This document shows, in pieces, positions 34,307 through 44,203 of a DNA stretch of 55,017 bases. Position numbers and translations under genes: made by a program. The stretch's first letter is position 1. Each line of letters starts with the position of its first letter. The notes below the pieces were generated by a model. It was given only the letters and a program-made list of their open reading frames with translations. It searched no databases and was not told where the DNA came from. The DNA comes from an uncultured Saprospiraceae bacterium (GTDB taxonomy: Bacteria; Bacteroidota; Bacteroidia; Chitinophagales; Saprospiraceae), in NCBI GenBank assembly GCA_938008185.1, contig CALLLR010000144.1, positions 1 through 55,017 of the forward strand. Reading direction: 5' to 3'.

Positions 34307-34343
34307 GAAAAATCCCGAAAAAAGACGTGCTTCTTTCGGGATT
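34307..34343 (-). terminator. Intrinsic terminator of the TPR-protein gene
   Basis: Arms AATCCCGAAA (34311-34320) and TTTCGGGATT (34334-34343) are perfectly complementary, with further pairing into the loop. The minus-strand transcript runs into a T-rich tract. It lies about 45 bp after the TPR gene stop codon. Confidence 0.8.
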
Positions 34344-34385
34344 AATGTAACAGACTTAATTCTTAAGTTTGTGAAATAAGGTTAT

Positions 34386-35729
34386 TTATTTGTCTGCGAA
34401 GTAAGAAGTTTCCAGTTTTTCTCCAGCGTTTAATTGTTCAATTCGCTTTTTGAAAACACCGGACATTTCAAAATCATCTTTTCTTGCGTAAATTTCTTTA
34501 AGGGCTAAAAGCGTATTCATATCACTTGGATTCAGCTTTTCTGCCTTTTGGAAATAAGGAAGTGCGTTTTCAAATTCTTTCTGAATATCTGCACGAATGG
34601 CCGTTTGTTTGTCCATCGCTGCTTTGGAGTAATCTCCTTTTTCTTCCATTTTAATTAACTCCGTCAGCATAGAAGCTGCGCGGTTGTAATATAAAGCACC
34701 GGTAGAATACACTGCCGTAGAATTATCTGGCTCAATGACCAAAGTTTCGCTGTAATACTTCCTTGCTTTCTCAAAATATTCATCCGCCTTTTCTTGATTA
34801 CCAGCTTTCAGCTCACGCTGTGTTAGGTTGTCATAAGTACTACCTAAAGCTAATTGGAAAGAAGTGTTACTTGGATCCAGTTCAATCGCTTTTTCCAGTT
34901 TACCCACCAATTCATCTAATTTATTATTAGACATATAGTAGTTGATTTCAGCGATTAACAATGCTTCACTTTCAGGATATTTTTCACGACCTTCTGCCAA
35001 TACTTTCAACGCTTTTTCAGGATCTTCCTCCGCGTAAATTTTGTACATATTTTCGTAAACGCCGGCGTCATCGAATTTCTCGTTGTATAATCTTTCGATA
35101 ATTGGACGCGCTTCTGCTTTCATATCCGCAGCGTTAGCGGTTAAAGCAGCGTACAATAAATTCTCGTTATATTCCTTATCCGTAGGAAAAACAGTCGAAG
35201 TCTCCCCGTTTTCTTTTAGGTAATCAAAACCAGTAGAAAGGTTGTAAAAGTTGTGGTAAGAGTTGGCGTAATCTGCTTGCTGAAAAGCAACAGATCCCAT
35301 GTTTCGCATACCCTCAACCGCAATTTTCATACCTTCCATGGCATCTCTTTTTGCGTATTTTTTGGTGGCTTTATCGTAAAGCATTTTGTAAGAATCAAAA
35401 GACTTAATGGCCGCTTTCATATCCGGAATTTTGTACTCGTTGTCCAGCTGATATCGAGTCACTGCCTGGGTAGCTAATTCGGTATAAACATCACCCCGTA
35501 ACTTATAGACTTTAGTAGCTTTTTTAGCGTCCAGTGCATCGGCACCTTCCATAGCCATATCCAGTTTTTCAGCTGACTGCTTTAACAGATCCATTTTTTC
35601 ATCACCACCAGCAGTGGCGTAGCTTTTCCAGGATTTACTGGCTTCTTTAAAGCTGGCTTCGGCATCTTGTGCAAAAACACTACCTGCCACTAAAACAAAT
35701 GCGCAGAGGCTTAATAGGAATTTTTTCAT
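34386..35729 (-). CDS. Secreted tetratricopeptide-repeat protein
   Basis: A 447-residue protein with a signal peptide (about 1-20, cleaved near VFAQD) and helical repeats across almost the whole length. Recognisable TPR units include ASKSWKSYATAGG, KLEKAIELDPSNTSFQLALGSTYDNL, ADEYFEKARKYYSETLVIEPDNSTAVYSTGALYYNRA and ALPYFQKAEKLNPSDMNTLLALKEIYARKDD. It is a predicted periplasmic scaffold. The partner is unknown. It lies 163 bp after gyrA on the same strand and has its own terminator. Confidence 0.85.
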   Translation of the reverse strand: MKKFLLSLCAFVLVAGSVFAQDAEASFKEASKSWKSYATAGGDEKMDLLKQSAEKLDMAMEGADALDAKKATKVYKLRGDVYTELATQAVTRYQLDNEYKIPDMKAAIKSFDSYKMLYDKATKKYAKRDAMEGMKIAVEGMRNMGSVAFQQADYANSYHNFYNLSTGFDYLKENGETSTVFPTDKEYNENLLYAALTANAADMKAEARPIIERLYNEKFDDAGVYENMYKIYAEEDPEKALKVLAEGREKYPESEALLIAEINYYMSNNKLDELVGKLEKAIELDPSNTSFQLALGSTYDNLTQRELKAGNQEKADEYFEKARKYYSETLVIEPDNSTAVYSTGALYYNRAASMLTELIKMEEKGDYSKAAMDKQTAIRADIQKEFENALPYFQKAEKLNPSDMNTLLALKEIYARKDDFEMSGVFKKRIEQLNAGEKLETSYFADK

Positions 35730-35892
35730 CTTTATGTTATTTAATTTTAAATGGTACCATATGTATGGTGTTCAAAAATATTTGTTGGAACAAAGATAAA
35801 GATTTGTTCATAAATACAACGGATTAAGACCCTATTTCCCTGTTGTCGTTCTGTTAAATAGCGCCTTTTCGTTGTTAACAACCGTTAAAATT

Positions 35893-38436
35893 CTACTCCT
35901 CTTCTCCTCCTGCGGCTGCTTCTTTATTGGCTTCGTCGGTATTTTCTCCTTTGATCGTAGCGGTTTCTTCTAGTGGATCATCAGCTTCATTGTATGGAAT
36001 CACGGCAATATCCGCAATCTGATCATTTTCATCCAACCGAATCAATTTAACTCCCTGAGTCGCTCGTCCCATTACCCGCATATCACTGACCATCATTCTA
36101 ATCACAATTCCCGAGCGGTTACTAATCACAACGTCGTCATTTTCCATCACCGCTTTGATCGCAATTAAAACTCCAGTTTTATCACTAATGTTCATTGTTT
36201 TTACCCCTTTACCACCCCGGTTGGTTTGACGGTAGTCTTCCAAAGAAGATCGCTTACCCATTCCTCTTTCACTTAATACCAGAATACCCACCGTCTCGTC
36301 CGTGGGATCAACACTAATCATTCCAACGACTTCATCATTTTCAATCTTATCCGATAAGGTAACCCCACGAACTCCCGCGGCACTTCGGCCCATCGGTCTT
36401 ACCTTGGATTCCGGGAAACGAATGGCTCGACCACTTCGCTTGGCCATCAAAATATCGTTTTGACCATTGGTCAACTTGGCCTCTAATAATTGATCGCCTT
36501 CCTTGATCGTAATCGCATTGATACCATTGGTACGCGGACGACTAAAAGCTTCCACCAGGGTTTTCTTGATAATTCCTTTCTTGGTACAGAAAATTATGTA
36601 GTTGTTACTACAATATTCTTCGTCGGTAAGATTTTCGATTTTTATGTACGCTTTAACCTTATCATCTTTGGGCAGATTAATCAGGTTTTGGATTACCCGG
36701 CCGCTCGATGTTTTTCCAGCCTCCGGAATCTCGTATACTCGAATCCAGTGACAACGCCCTTGTTCGGTAAACAACAACAGGTAATTGTGGGTGGTGGCTA
36801 CGAAAATATGTTCGATAAAATCAGCATCTCGGGTTTTGCTTCCTTTCGACCCGCGACCACCTCGGCCCTGAATCCGGTATTCGGAAGCCTTTGTTCTTTT
36901 GATATATCCCAACTGAGAAATCGTAATAATTACGTCTTCGTCGGCAATCATATCTTCCACGCTAATTTCACCATCGGCAAAGCTAACCTGAGTACGACGT
37001 TCATCGCCAAATTTCTCCATGATTTCGCCTAATTCCTCCTTAATGATATCGCGTTGCATAACTTCACTGCCAAGAATAGCATTATAGTGGGCAATTTTCT
37101 TTTGTAACTCATCGTATTCTTCCCGAACTTTATCTCTTTCCAGACCAGTCAGCTTTTGCAAACGCATTTCCAGAATGGCCTTCGCCTGAATTTCGGACAG
37201 CTCGAATTTTTCCATCAACCCGTTTCTGGCATCTTCCACGGTCTTGGAAGCACGGATCAAAGCAATGACTTCATCGAGGTGGTCCAGCGCAATTAGTAGT
37301 CCTTCCAGAATGTGGGCACGCTCCTCTGCTTTCCGCAGATCATATTGCGTTCGTCGGACAATTACTTCTAATCTGAATTTTACATATTCTTCAATAATCT
37401 GCTTTAAATTAAGCATCTCGGGTCGACCGTTGACCAACGCAATATTATTGACGCCATAAGAAGATTGTAAAGGCGTATATTTATAAAGTTTGCTTAGTAC
37501 GACGTTGGCCATCGCATCCCGCTTAATCTCCACGACCACCCGTAAGCCGTTACGATCCGATTCGTCCCGTAAGGCACTGATACCCTCAATTTTTTTTGAG
37601 TTAACCAATTCCGCCATTTTAACGATCATTTGGGCCTTATTAACCTGATAGGGTATTTCGGAGATGATGATGGTTTCTTTTCCCGTGGAAGATACTTCGA
37701 TATCCACTTTACCCCGCAGAACTACTCTACCACGTCCGGTTAGGAAAGCTTCTTTAACGCCAGAAGTACCGTAGATAATTCCTCCGGTTGGAAAGTCAGG
37801 AGCCGTAATGTGTTCCATTAAGCCTTCGATCGTAATCTCCGGATTATCAATGAGTGCGATGGTTCCGTTAATAACTTCGGTGAGGTTATGCGGCAGCATA
37901 TTGGTGGCCATCCCTACCGCAATCCCGGAAGCCCCGTTGATCAACAGATTGGGCAATTTGGTAGGCAGCACGGTGGGCTCTTTCAGGGTATCATCAAAAT
38001 TATACCTGAAGTCGACCGTATCCTTATTTATATCCGCCAGAATTTCGTCGGTGATACGTTCCATTCTGGCCTCTGTATATCGCATCGCAGCGGGACTGTC
38101 ACCATCCATAGAGCCAAAGTTCCCCTGTCCATCTACGAGCGGGTAACGAAGTGACCAGTCCTGGGCCATTCGCACCATAGAGTCATAAACGGATTGATCA
38201 CCGTGGGGGTGATATTTACCGAGTACTTCCCCGACGATACGAGCTGATTTTTTGTGTGATTTATTGTAAGCTAATCCCAGGTCGGACATACCGTATAAAA
38301 CTCTTCGGTGAACTGGTTTTAGTCCATCCCTTACGTCCGGTAATGCTCTGGAAACGATCACGGACATCGAATAATCGATGTAGGCCGATTTCATTTCATC
38401 CTCAATATTGATAGGAATAATTCTTTCAGAAGCCAT
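35893..38436 (-). CDS. gyrA: DNA gyrase subunit A
   Basis: This is the cleavage/rejoining subunit of DNA gyrase. The 847-residue protein has the N-terminal topoisomerase domain with the active-site tyrosine at position 120 ([10 protein letters not shown]), and the C-terminal beta-pinwheel with the GyrA-box region [10 protein letters not shown]. The quinolone-determining region reads [18 protein letters not shown]; the position equivalent to E. coli Ser83 is Gln81 here, while the Asp87 equivalent (Asp85) is kept. The C-terminus ends in an acidic Glu-rich tail (AAAGGEEE). No gyrB is nearby, as is common. It appears to be monocistronic. Confidence 0.97.
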   Translation of the reverse strand: MASERIIPINIEDEMKSAYIDYSMSVIVSRALPDVRDGLKPVHRRVLYGMSDLGLAYNKSHKKSARIVGEVLGKYHPHGDQSVYDSMVRMAQDWSLRYPLVDGQGNFGSMDGDSPAAMRYTEARMERITDEILADINKDTVDFRYNFDDTLKEPTVLPTKLPNLLINGASGIAVGMATNMLPHNLTEVINGTIALIDNPEITIEGLMEHITAPDFPTGGIIYGTSGVKEAFLTGRGRVVLRGKVDIEVSSTGKETIIISEIPYQVNKAQMIVKMAELVNSKKIEGISALRDESDRNGLRVVVEIKRDAMANVVLSKLYKYTPLQSSYGVNNIALVNGRPEMLNLKQIIEEYVKFRLEVIVRRTQYDLRKAEERAHILEGLLIALDHLDEVIALIRASKTVEDARNGLMEKFELSEIQAKAILEMRLQKLTGLERDKVREEYDELQKKIAHYNAILGSEVMQRDIIKEELGEIMEKFGDERRTQVSFADGEISVEDMIADEDVIITISQLGYIKRTKASEYRIQGRGGRGSKGSKTRDADFIEHIFVATTHNYLLLFTEQGRCHWIRVYEIPEAGKTSSGRVIQNLINLPKDDKVKAYIKIENLTDEEYCSNNYIIFCTKKGIIKKTLVEAFSRPRTNGINAITIKEGDQLLEAKLTNGQNDILMAKRSGRAIRFPESKVRPMGRSAAGVRGVTLSDKIENDEVVGMISVDPTDETVGILVLSERGMGKRSSLEDYRQTNRGGKGVKTMNISDKTGVLIAIKAVMENDDVVISNRSGIVIRMMVSDMRVMGRATQGVKLIRLDENDQIADIAVIPYNEADDPLEETATIKGENTDEANKEAAAGGEEE

Positions 38437-38645
38437 TTAACAGTTTTTTTGATAAAAATTAATACGCTAAACATCAGATAATCAGCATATTGGCATTTCA
38501 TAGTTAAAGAGGAAAAGCAACTTCTTTTTTTTTGTAAAAAAAAGATGGTTTCCTGCTAAAAAGAAGACGGGCAAAAATACGAAATTTAAGTGGTTTATAC
38601 CAACTTACCGGCAGGTAAAAGCAAAGGAATCTGGAATAAAATGGG

Positions 38646-38722
38646 CAAAAAAAAACGCGTGTTTTACCAACCGCCATTATTGGATAAATCCATTGTGGTA
38701 CCGGTAGTAAAACACACGCGTT
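38646..38722 (-). terminator. Intrinsic terminator after the secreted protein at 38805
   Basis: Arms AACGCGTGTTTTAC (38654-38667) and GTAAAACACACGCGTT (38707-38722) pair with a two-base bulge. The minus-strand transcript then enters an uninterrupted T-run (38647-38655). The long loop is partly self-complementary. Confidence 0.75.
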
Positions 38723-38804
38723 GATCCGAGTAAAAGATCAGTTTAAGTTGTTACTCTATCATAAAAACCAGTCAATTAGATTGCCTGATTTCTACGGCTC
38801 TTTA

Positions 38805-39491
38805 TTATTGTTTCATGGCGACGCGGTATTCACCGGCATCGTGTTGATTGGCAACCCAATAGTTATAGTCTCTGACCATTCTATCGAGGTTTTTGTACAA
38901 GAAATCCTTGCGTCCAATCCGGTTGCTCATGGCAGTATAATCTTTAAAAAGTGTTTTTGATACCTTTTTAAAATCATCCTTTTCAATTTTACTAAGTTTA
39001 CCATTTTGATCTTTCAAGTAGTAAACGTAGCGAAATGGTTGTTTTGGGTTGTTACGCACCTCAATATAGTAGCAGTATAGTGATACAGCTCCTTCTGATT
39101 CCCGCTGCATAAATACATCCTTGGATGCAAAAGGCTTTGGTGGGTAATCAGCTTTGGTACTTTCGTAAAATACCCATTCAGTGTCCCCTAACCCTAAATC
39201 ATCTTCAATTTCGGCTTCGTATCCGTACCCTTTGATGTCTTTGGGTTTATAGGTTTTTTTCTGTCCGGAACGGCTAATAAAAGTGATTTTTAACTCATTA
39301 TCGGTAATGGATCCAGGTACAATTTTGCCTTCGATTTTTTTACCATTCTTTTCCAGAATAAAACCGGGCACTTTTACCTCTTTTTTTACTGCAATTCCAT
39401 CAACCTCTTCGCTACCTCTCTGTTCTGGGTTTGTAAAGGCGGAAGTCAGAAAGACCAACAGTCCAAGGCTTAAAAAGTTTCTCATGGTCAT
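38805..39491 (-). CDS. Secreted protein of unknown function
   Basis: A 228-residue protein with a signal peptide (about 1-21). I do not recognise the family. The mature part contains PGFILEKNGKKIEGKIVPGS, which suggests a small beta domain similar to those Bacteroidota annotate as DUFs, then FMQRESEGAVSLYCYYIEV and KDDFKKVSKTLFKDY. The length and a strong terminator downstream support it as a real gene. It stands alone between gyrA and a 663 bp gap. Confidence 0.65.
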   Translation of the reverse strand: MTMRNFLSLGLLVFLTSAFTNPEQRGSEEVDGIAVKKEVKVPGFILEKNGKKIEGKIVPGSITDNELKITFISRSGQKKTYKPKDIKGYGYEAEIEDDLGLGDTEWVFYESTKADYPPKPFASKDVFMQRESEGAVSLYCYYIEVRNNPKQPFRYVYYLKDQNGKLSKIEKDDFKKVSKTLFKDYTAMSNRIGRKDFLYKNLDRMVRDYNYWVANQHDAGEYRVAMKQ

Positions 39492-40154
39492 AAATATAAA
39501 TTTAAAATGTTATAGAAAAAATGTGTGTATCAATCTCTGTCGGGGGGAAGAGGGTGAGGGGCAATAAGGGAAACGGAAGACAAATTATATTGCTTAAAAG
39601 GAAGCAGGAAAGGGAATATTGGGTGGGAAATAATTATAAAAACTTACTTACAAATTCAATACCGGAAAAAGGAAGTGAAACCTATCAGAATTATTATCTG
39701 CGTCCAATAGTCTCGTCTAAGCTATCATTTACTTTGATCCCGTGGCACTAGTTGTATTTTGTTTTAAAATAAAAATTACGTATCTGACAGATTTCAACTT
39801 CGATCCGGTTAATTATGAGATGACCTTAGTCACTTTACAATACAATAATAAGGAGAGTCGTTATTTATTAATTTTCACTTTCCAGTACTCTTGTGACAGG
39901 CTTTAATTGAAAATACTAAGGAGATCTAACATACAAGCCAGGTTATACGTCTAATGATCGTGACAATTTTGTGAAGAAGATTAAGCAGTTGATTTCCAAC
40001 TTAATTTGCCGAATACTGTTGAATAGAGAAGTTGTTTAATAATGGAGCACATACTACTGGACATTTTTAACCAACTTCTGAAAATAAATCATGTTAGAGT
40101 CCATTTATTTACCTAATGACTCTAAAAGTTAATAAATTTGCACAAATTTTGAAT
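39492..40154. other. 663 bp gap upstream of ubiE
   Basis: This gap contains the promoters for the divergent genes at 39491 (minus) and 40155 (plus). The only structure noticed is a small TGACCTTAGTCA inverted repeat (near 39822). A 76-codon frame (39521-39751) has no recognisable features and is not considered a gene. Confidence 0.4.
40133..40140 (+). promoter_or_regulatory. -7 element TAAATTTG in front of ubiE
   Basis: This perfect TAnnTTTG ends 14 bp before the ATG at 40155. It lies inside the longer reading frame that starts at 40116, which argues that 40155 is the real start. Confidence 0.45.
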
Positions 40155-40886
40155 ATGACTAAGGTAGTAAAGCCCGTACAGAACGATCAGACCGGAAAGA
40201 AGGAGCAAGTATCAAAAATGTTTGACAGTATTGCGCCGTATTACGATTTTTTAAATCGCTTTCTTTCTTTGGGAATTGATACTATTTGGCGTAAGCAGAT
40301 GATCGACCGGCTCAAGCCTTTTGATCCCAAAAGAATTCTGGATGTTGCCACGGGTACTGCCGACGTTGCCATCGAAATGACGAAGCGTTTGAATGCAGAA
40401 AAAATTACTGGATTGGATATTTCGGCAGAAATGCTGGAAGTCGGAGATAAAAAAATTAATAAAAAGGAACTGGCTCATATTATTGATTTACAAAAGGGAG
40501 ATTCGGAGAATCTACCTTTTGAAGACAATACCTTTGACGCGATAACCGTTGCATTTGGAGTCAGAAATTTTGAGAATCTGGAAAAAGGGATGCACGAAAT
40601 GCACCGGGTACTCAAACCTAAAGGACAATTGGTGGTACTCGAATTTTCGCGCCCCACTGCTTTTCCTTTTAAACAAGCTTTTAATGGCTATTTTAAATAT
40701 ATCTTGCCACAAATTGGCAAAATAACTTCAAAGGACCCCCACGCCTACCGGTATCTTTACGAATCGGTGCAAGCTTTTCCGGATGGGCCCGACTTTTTGG
40801 AGGTTATGAATAAAACCGGTTATAATTCTAATCAATGCAAAAGACTCAGTTTAGGAATCTGTTCCATCTATCAGGGCGAAAAATAA
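40155..40886 (+). CDS. ubiE: Demethylmenaquinone methyltransferase (UbiE/MenG)
   Basis: This SAM-dependent enzyme performs the last step of menaquinone synthesis. The 243-residue protein from the ATG at 40155 has the family N-terminus KKEQVSKMFDSIAPYYDFLNRFLSLGID, the SAM motif ILDVATGTADVAIEM, the DAITVAFGVRNFENLEKGMHEMHRVLKPKG block and PQIGKITSKDPHAYRYLYESV. An upstream ATG at 40116 would add 13 residues but lies before a promoter-like element. The 3' end overlaps the porT-family gene by 52 bp, an arrangement common in Bacteroidota. Confidence 0.95.
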   Translation: MTKVVKPVQNDQTGKKEQVSKMFDSIAPYYDFLNRFLSLGIDTIWRKQMIDRLKPFDPKRILDVATGTADVAIEMTKRLNAEKITGLDISAEMLEVGDKKINKKELAHIIDLQKGDSENLPFEDNTFDAITVAFGVRNFENLEKGMHEMHRVLKPKGQLVVLEFSRPTAFPFKQAFNGYFKYILPQIGKITSKDPHAYRYLYESVQAFPDGPDFLEVMNKTGYNSNQCKRLSLGICSIYQGEK

Positions 40887-41572
40887 CCTTTTTCCTCGCC
40901 GTGTTATTTCTGGCAAACACTGCTTCGGCACAAAAGGCAAAGGGTAACTATAATTTTCTGGAATTCCAGCAAAAACCTTATTACTTCGGGATTACCCTGG
41001 CCTACAATACTTCTGATTTACGTCTTTTCCGCTCCAGTGACTTTTTGACAAGTGACAGTATCTCTTCGGCCAGTTCGGTAACGGGTCCCGGCTTTAATCT
41101 GGGGATTGTCAGTAATCTGAAAATTGGGGATTATTTCGATTTTCGCTTTCTCCCCACATTATCTTTCGCCGAAAGAAATATCGAATATGTCAACCCCCGG
41201 GGTGGTAGAGTACCTTCGCAAAAACTAGAGTCTGTATTTGTGGAACTGCCTTTTCAGATTCGTTATAAATCTCAGCCTTACAACGATATTCGTTTATTTA
41301 TCATCGGTGGGGTCAAATATAGTTTTGACGTTGCCAGTGATTCGCGGACCCGGCAGGCCGACAGCCTGGTCAAGATTTCTCCTACGGATTTTGCGTTCGA
41401 GTACGGAGCGGGTATACAATTCTTTTTCCCTTATTTTATCTTCTCACCAGAACTAAAGGTTTCGCACGGATTAAGTAACGTACTGATTTTTGATGAGAAT
41501 CTGGAACGTTCACGGGTGATCGAAAAAATATTGAGTCGTGCATTTACGATTTCATTGCATTTTGAAGGCTAA
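40835..41572 (+). CDS. porT: PorT-family outer-membrane beta-barrel protein
   Basis: A 245-residue protein with a signal peptide (residues 1-32, ending ASAQK) and a predicted eight-stranded outer-membrane barrel. PYYFGITLAYNTSDLRLF, GPGFNLGIVSNLKIGDYFDFRFLPTLSF and FAFEYGAGIQFFFPYFIFSPELKVSHG are typical of PorT, a component of the type IX secretion system, as is the location directly overlapping ubiE. This fits with T9SS cargo proteins elsewhere in the window. The overlap suggests translational coupling to ubiE, although the functions are unrelated. Confidence 0.9.
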   Translation: MQKTQFRNLFHLSGRKITFFLAVLFLANTASAQKAKGNYNFLEFQQKPYYFGITLAYNTSDLRLFRSSDFLTSDSISSASSVTGPGFNLGIVSNLKIGDYFDFRFLPTLSFAERNIEYVNPRGGRVPSQKLESVFVELPFQIRYKSQPYNDIRLFIIGGVKYSFDVASDSRTRQADSLVKISPTDFAFEYGAGIQFFFPYFIFSPELKVSHGLSNVLIFDENLERSRVIEKILSRAFTISLHFEG

Positions 41573-41731
41573 GGATAGTTAAGATTTTTTTTCTGGTTTG
41601 GCTGGCTTAGACTAATTGCTTATTTTAAAAAACGATCCGGAGAATCAGGATGGCGTAGCCCTCTACCCTATTATTTCGGTTACCTCCCTATTTAACCGAC
41701 AGAAAAAGGGGACACTCCGCAAAAAGGCCAG

Positions 41732-41768
41732 GCTAGTGCCTCGGGATCAAAGTTCCCGAGGCACTAGC
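41732..41768. terminator. Perfect 15 bp hairpin between convergent porT and fabD
   Basis: Arms GCTAGTGCCTCGGGA and TCCCGAGGCACTAGC enclose a 7-base loop. An A-tract (T-run on the minus strand) begins near 41786. It is probably a bidirectional terminator, although the T-run is not immediately adjacent. Confidence 0.55.
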
Positions 41769-41801
41769 GCGTGGTGTTTTACACAAAAAAAAAATACGGT
41801 T

Positions 41802-42680
41802 TTACAATGTCTCAGCCGGCATCTTTCGATCAACCCGTTTGATAAAACCACGAATCACTTTTCCATTTCCACCTACTTCGTAAAATTCAGTAACGCCATC
41901 GGTAATCATATTTTGCATCGTCTGCGTCCAGCGTACGGGCGAAGTTAGTTGCGCAATCAGATTGGCTTTGATCAACTCGGGATCGGTGACGGGCGAGGCA
42001 TTAACGTTTTGATAAATCGGGCAGCGAGGAGCGGCCAGTGGGGTCGCTTCGATGGCCGCTTGTAAAGATTCCTGGGCGGGCTGCATTAGCGGCGAGTGGA
42101 AGGCACCCCCCACGTTGAGAATGATCGCTCGCTTCGCCCCCGCTTCGGTAAGGCGCGCAACGGCGGTTTCGATACCTGACAGCGAACCGGAGATCACCAG
42201 TTGCCCGGGACAATTATAATTAGCTGGCACTACTTCGGGGCCGACTTCTGCACAAATTTTTTCAACCATCTCGTCTTCCATACCCACAATGGCAGCCATC
42301 GTACCGGGATTGGCTTCGCAGGCAGCCTGCATGGCCTGAGCGCGTTGCTGCACCAACAAGAGTCCATCTTTCCAGGCGAGGGCTCCGGCGGCAACCAGTG
42401 CGGAAAATTCCCCCAACGAATGACCAGCAACCATACCTGGTTTGGGTCGATCGGTGGCCAGTAAATTTTTGACTACGGAATGTAAGTAAACGGCGGGTTG
42501 GGTAATCCTGGTTTCTTTCAGGTCTTCTTCTGTCCCGTTAAACATCACATCAGAAAGACGGTAACCGAGCAAATCGTTGGCCTCCTCAAAAATATTTTTG
42601 GCGAAAGCAGAGGTTTCGTATAAATCTTTGCCCATTCCGATAAATTGAGCGGCTTGTCCGGGGAAGACGTAAGCGATCAT
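41802..42680 (-). CDS. fabD: Malonyl-CoA:ACP transacylase
   Basis: This enzyme loads malonyl groups onto acyl carrier protein to start fatty acid synthesis. The 292-residue protein has the N-terminal VFPGQAAQFIGMG, nucleophile Ser88 in GHSLGEFSAL, the substrate-binding arginine in QQRAQAMQAA and the catalytic histidine in GGAFHSPLMQPA. It ends with FYEVGGNGKVIRGFIKR, also typical. The length is close to E. coli FabD (309). No other fab genes are adjacent. The coding sequence is somewhat more GC-rich than its neighbours in the central part. Confidence 0.96.
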   Translation of the reverse strand: MIAYVFPGQAAQFIGMGKDLYETSAFAKNIFEEANDLLGYRLSDVMFNGTEEDLKETRITQPAVYLHSVVKNLLATDRPKPGMVAGHSLGEFSALVAAGALAWKDGLLLVQQRAQAMQAACEANPGTMAAIVGMEDEMVEKICAEVGPEVVPANYNCPGQLVISGSLSGIETAVARLTEAGAKRAIILNVGGAFHSPLMQPAQESLQAAIEATPLAAPRCPIYQNVNASPVTDPELIKANLIAQLTSPVRWTQTMQNMITDGVTEFYEVGGNGKVIRGFIKRVDRKMPAETL

Positions 42681-42920
42681 AGTTCGTTTGTTTTGTTTAA
42701 TAGATGTTTGAATCAGTGGTTGAGAGCTTGTTTGAACTAAATGCAGTTTGATGTTTTTGCTTCTTGCTGCTCGCTTCGTGCTTTTTGCCCTCTTCTAACG
42801 CGATAGAAAGAAGCAATGAGCAAGCTGCAAATAACATTTTCAAAGGTACTATTCTAATTTATGCTTTGGGTTTTAGCTACACTTCAATTACTGATTCGCA
42901 TAAGACTTTATTCTTTTTTC
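42681..42920. other. 240 bp gap between folE and fabD
   Basis: The gap contains a segment (about 42755-42810) whose reverse complement GAAGAGGGCAAAAAGCACGA resembles the repeat block at 3790-3820. No ORF was seen. Confidence 0.4.
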
Positions 42921-43517
42921 CTAATGTAAATGCGAACCGATTAGTTTTAGAAATTCGTTTCGGGTTTCTATCTTTTCAAATTGTCCGGTAAAAGCAGAGG
43001 TAGTGGTCACAGAATTTTGTTTTTGTACGCCACGCATCATCATACAGAGGTGAGATGCTTCAATCACGACCGCTACTCCAAGCGGATTGAGGGTGGAATC
43101 AATGGCGTTCAGAATCTGATCGGTCAGTCGTTCTTGTACCTGCAAGCGCCGAGAAAAGACGTCGACGACTCTAGGAATTTTACTTAGACCGACGATATAT
43201 CCATCCGGAATGTAGGCGATGTGCGCCTTTCCGTAAAAAGGGAGTAAGTGATGTTCACAAAGAGAGTACAATTCGATATCCTTAATGATGACCATTTTGT
43301 CATAGTCCTCCTTAAACATGGCAGAGCGCAGAATTTTTTCGGCATCCATTCCGTATCCCTGATTGAGAAATTGCATAGCTTTGGCGGCACGTTCGGGAGT
43401 TTTCAAAAGTCCTTCCCGTTTGGGGTTTTCACCGATCTGGGTGATTACTTTTTTGTAGGCTTTTTTTAGTTCTGTCGTTTTCTTAGCGTCGTAAGTTTCT
43501 TTCTTTTCGTATCCCAT
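42921..43517 (-). CDS. folE: GTP cyclohydrolase I
   Basis: This enzyme converts GTP to 7,8-dihydroneopterin triphosphate, the first step of pterin and folate synthesis. The 198-residue protein has the zinc and active-site motif [43 protein letters not shown] and the second zinc cysteine region [13 protein letters not shown]. These match type IA FolE closely. It follows the PTPS-type gene by 63 bp on the same strand, and their products act in sequence, so they form a pterin operon. Confidence 0.96.
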   Translation of the reverse strand: MGYEKKETYDAKKTTELKKAYKKVITQIGENPKREGLLKTPERAAKAMQFLNQGYGMDAEKILRSAMFKEDYDKMVIIKDIELYSLCEHHLLPFYGKAHIAYIPDGYIVGLSKIPRVVDVFSRRLQVQERLTDQILNAIDSTLNPLGVAVVIEASHLCMMMRGVQKQNSVTTTSAFTGQFEKIETRNEFLKLIGSHLH

Positions 43518-43580
43518 AATGTTGATTTTCTAATCCTACGTCCTTCCGTTGTGTTTACCAAGATCCGGATTAGTAGTAAG

Positions 43581-43991
43581 TTATTCTCCCCGGTATTCGG
43601 CGTAAATATTCTCGGTTTCTTCCAGCCGGATTGAGTATAATTTACAACCTTTAATATGAGGCTTTAGTTGTTTCCAGATAAGGATAACCAAATTTTCGGT
43701 AGTTGGTTGTAAATTTTCGGGAATAAAATCCACGTCCAGGTTGAGATTAGCGTGATCCAGCTTGCTGGTGATATGTTTGCGAACGATGGTGCTGAGTTTT
43801 TTAGCATCCATCACAAAGCCGGTATTCTTATTCGGTTTGCCTTTTACGGTAATATATAAGGTGTAATTATGTCCATGCCAGTTAGGATTCGCACATTTAC
43901 CAAAAGTCCGTTTATTTTTTTTATCGCTCCATTTTTCCACCCAAAGCTTGTGGGCGGCGTTGAAACGCTCTTTTCTTGTGAGATATACCAT
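43581..43991 (-). CDS. 6-pyruvoyl-tetrahydropterin synthase / 6-carboxytetrahydropterin synthase family enzyme
   Basis: A 136-residue PTPS/QueD-fold enzyme acting on dihydroneopterin triphosphate, the FolE product. Zinc ligands are His14 (FNAAH), His39 and His41 (WHGHNY), and the catalytic cysteine is Cys33. The spacing C-x5-HGHNY in GKCANPNWHGHNYTL resembles animal-type PTPS (tetrahydrobiopterin synthesis) more than E. coli QueD, which has a shorter gap. The C-terminal RLEETENIYAEY supplies the pterin-binding glutamate. A longer frame begins at a TTG (44042); the ATG at 43991 starts directly at the conserved region. The product could be a queuosine or a tetrahydropterin precursor. Confidence 0.88.
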   Translation of the reverse strand: MVYLTRKERFNAAHKLWVEKWSDKKNKRTFGKCANPNWHGHNYTLYITVKGKPNKNTGFVMDAKKLSTIVRKHITSKLDHANLNLDVDFIPENLQPTTENLVILIWKQLKPHIKGCKLYSIRLEETENIYAEYRGE

Positions 43992-44203
43992 TGCATTAGC
44001 TTGTTGAAGCGCAAATTTACGAATTAAGGAACGGTCGAACAATAATTTCCCGATTTATGACGGAATCTTTTGGATTAACACCTTGACGCTCTTTTTGCCA
44101 CTGATAAAAGCTGGATCTGGGGTACGAAAGCATCGTTTAACTACCCGAATCTTCTTGGTCAGAAGGAGTAATTTAGTATTTATTCCTTTATAATAAACAA
44201 AAC

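Noticed and set aside
36490-37032. 180-codon plus-strand ORF inside gyrA
   Set aside because: Antisense shadow of a conserved gene; length alone is not evidence in a long open gene.
39521-39751. 76-codon plus-strand ORF in the gap before ubiE
   Set aside because: No domain, signal or ribosome-binding context; composition looks like random intergenic DNA.
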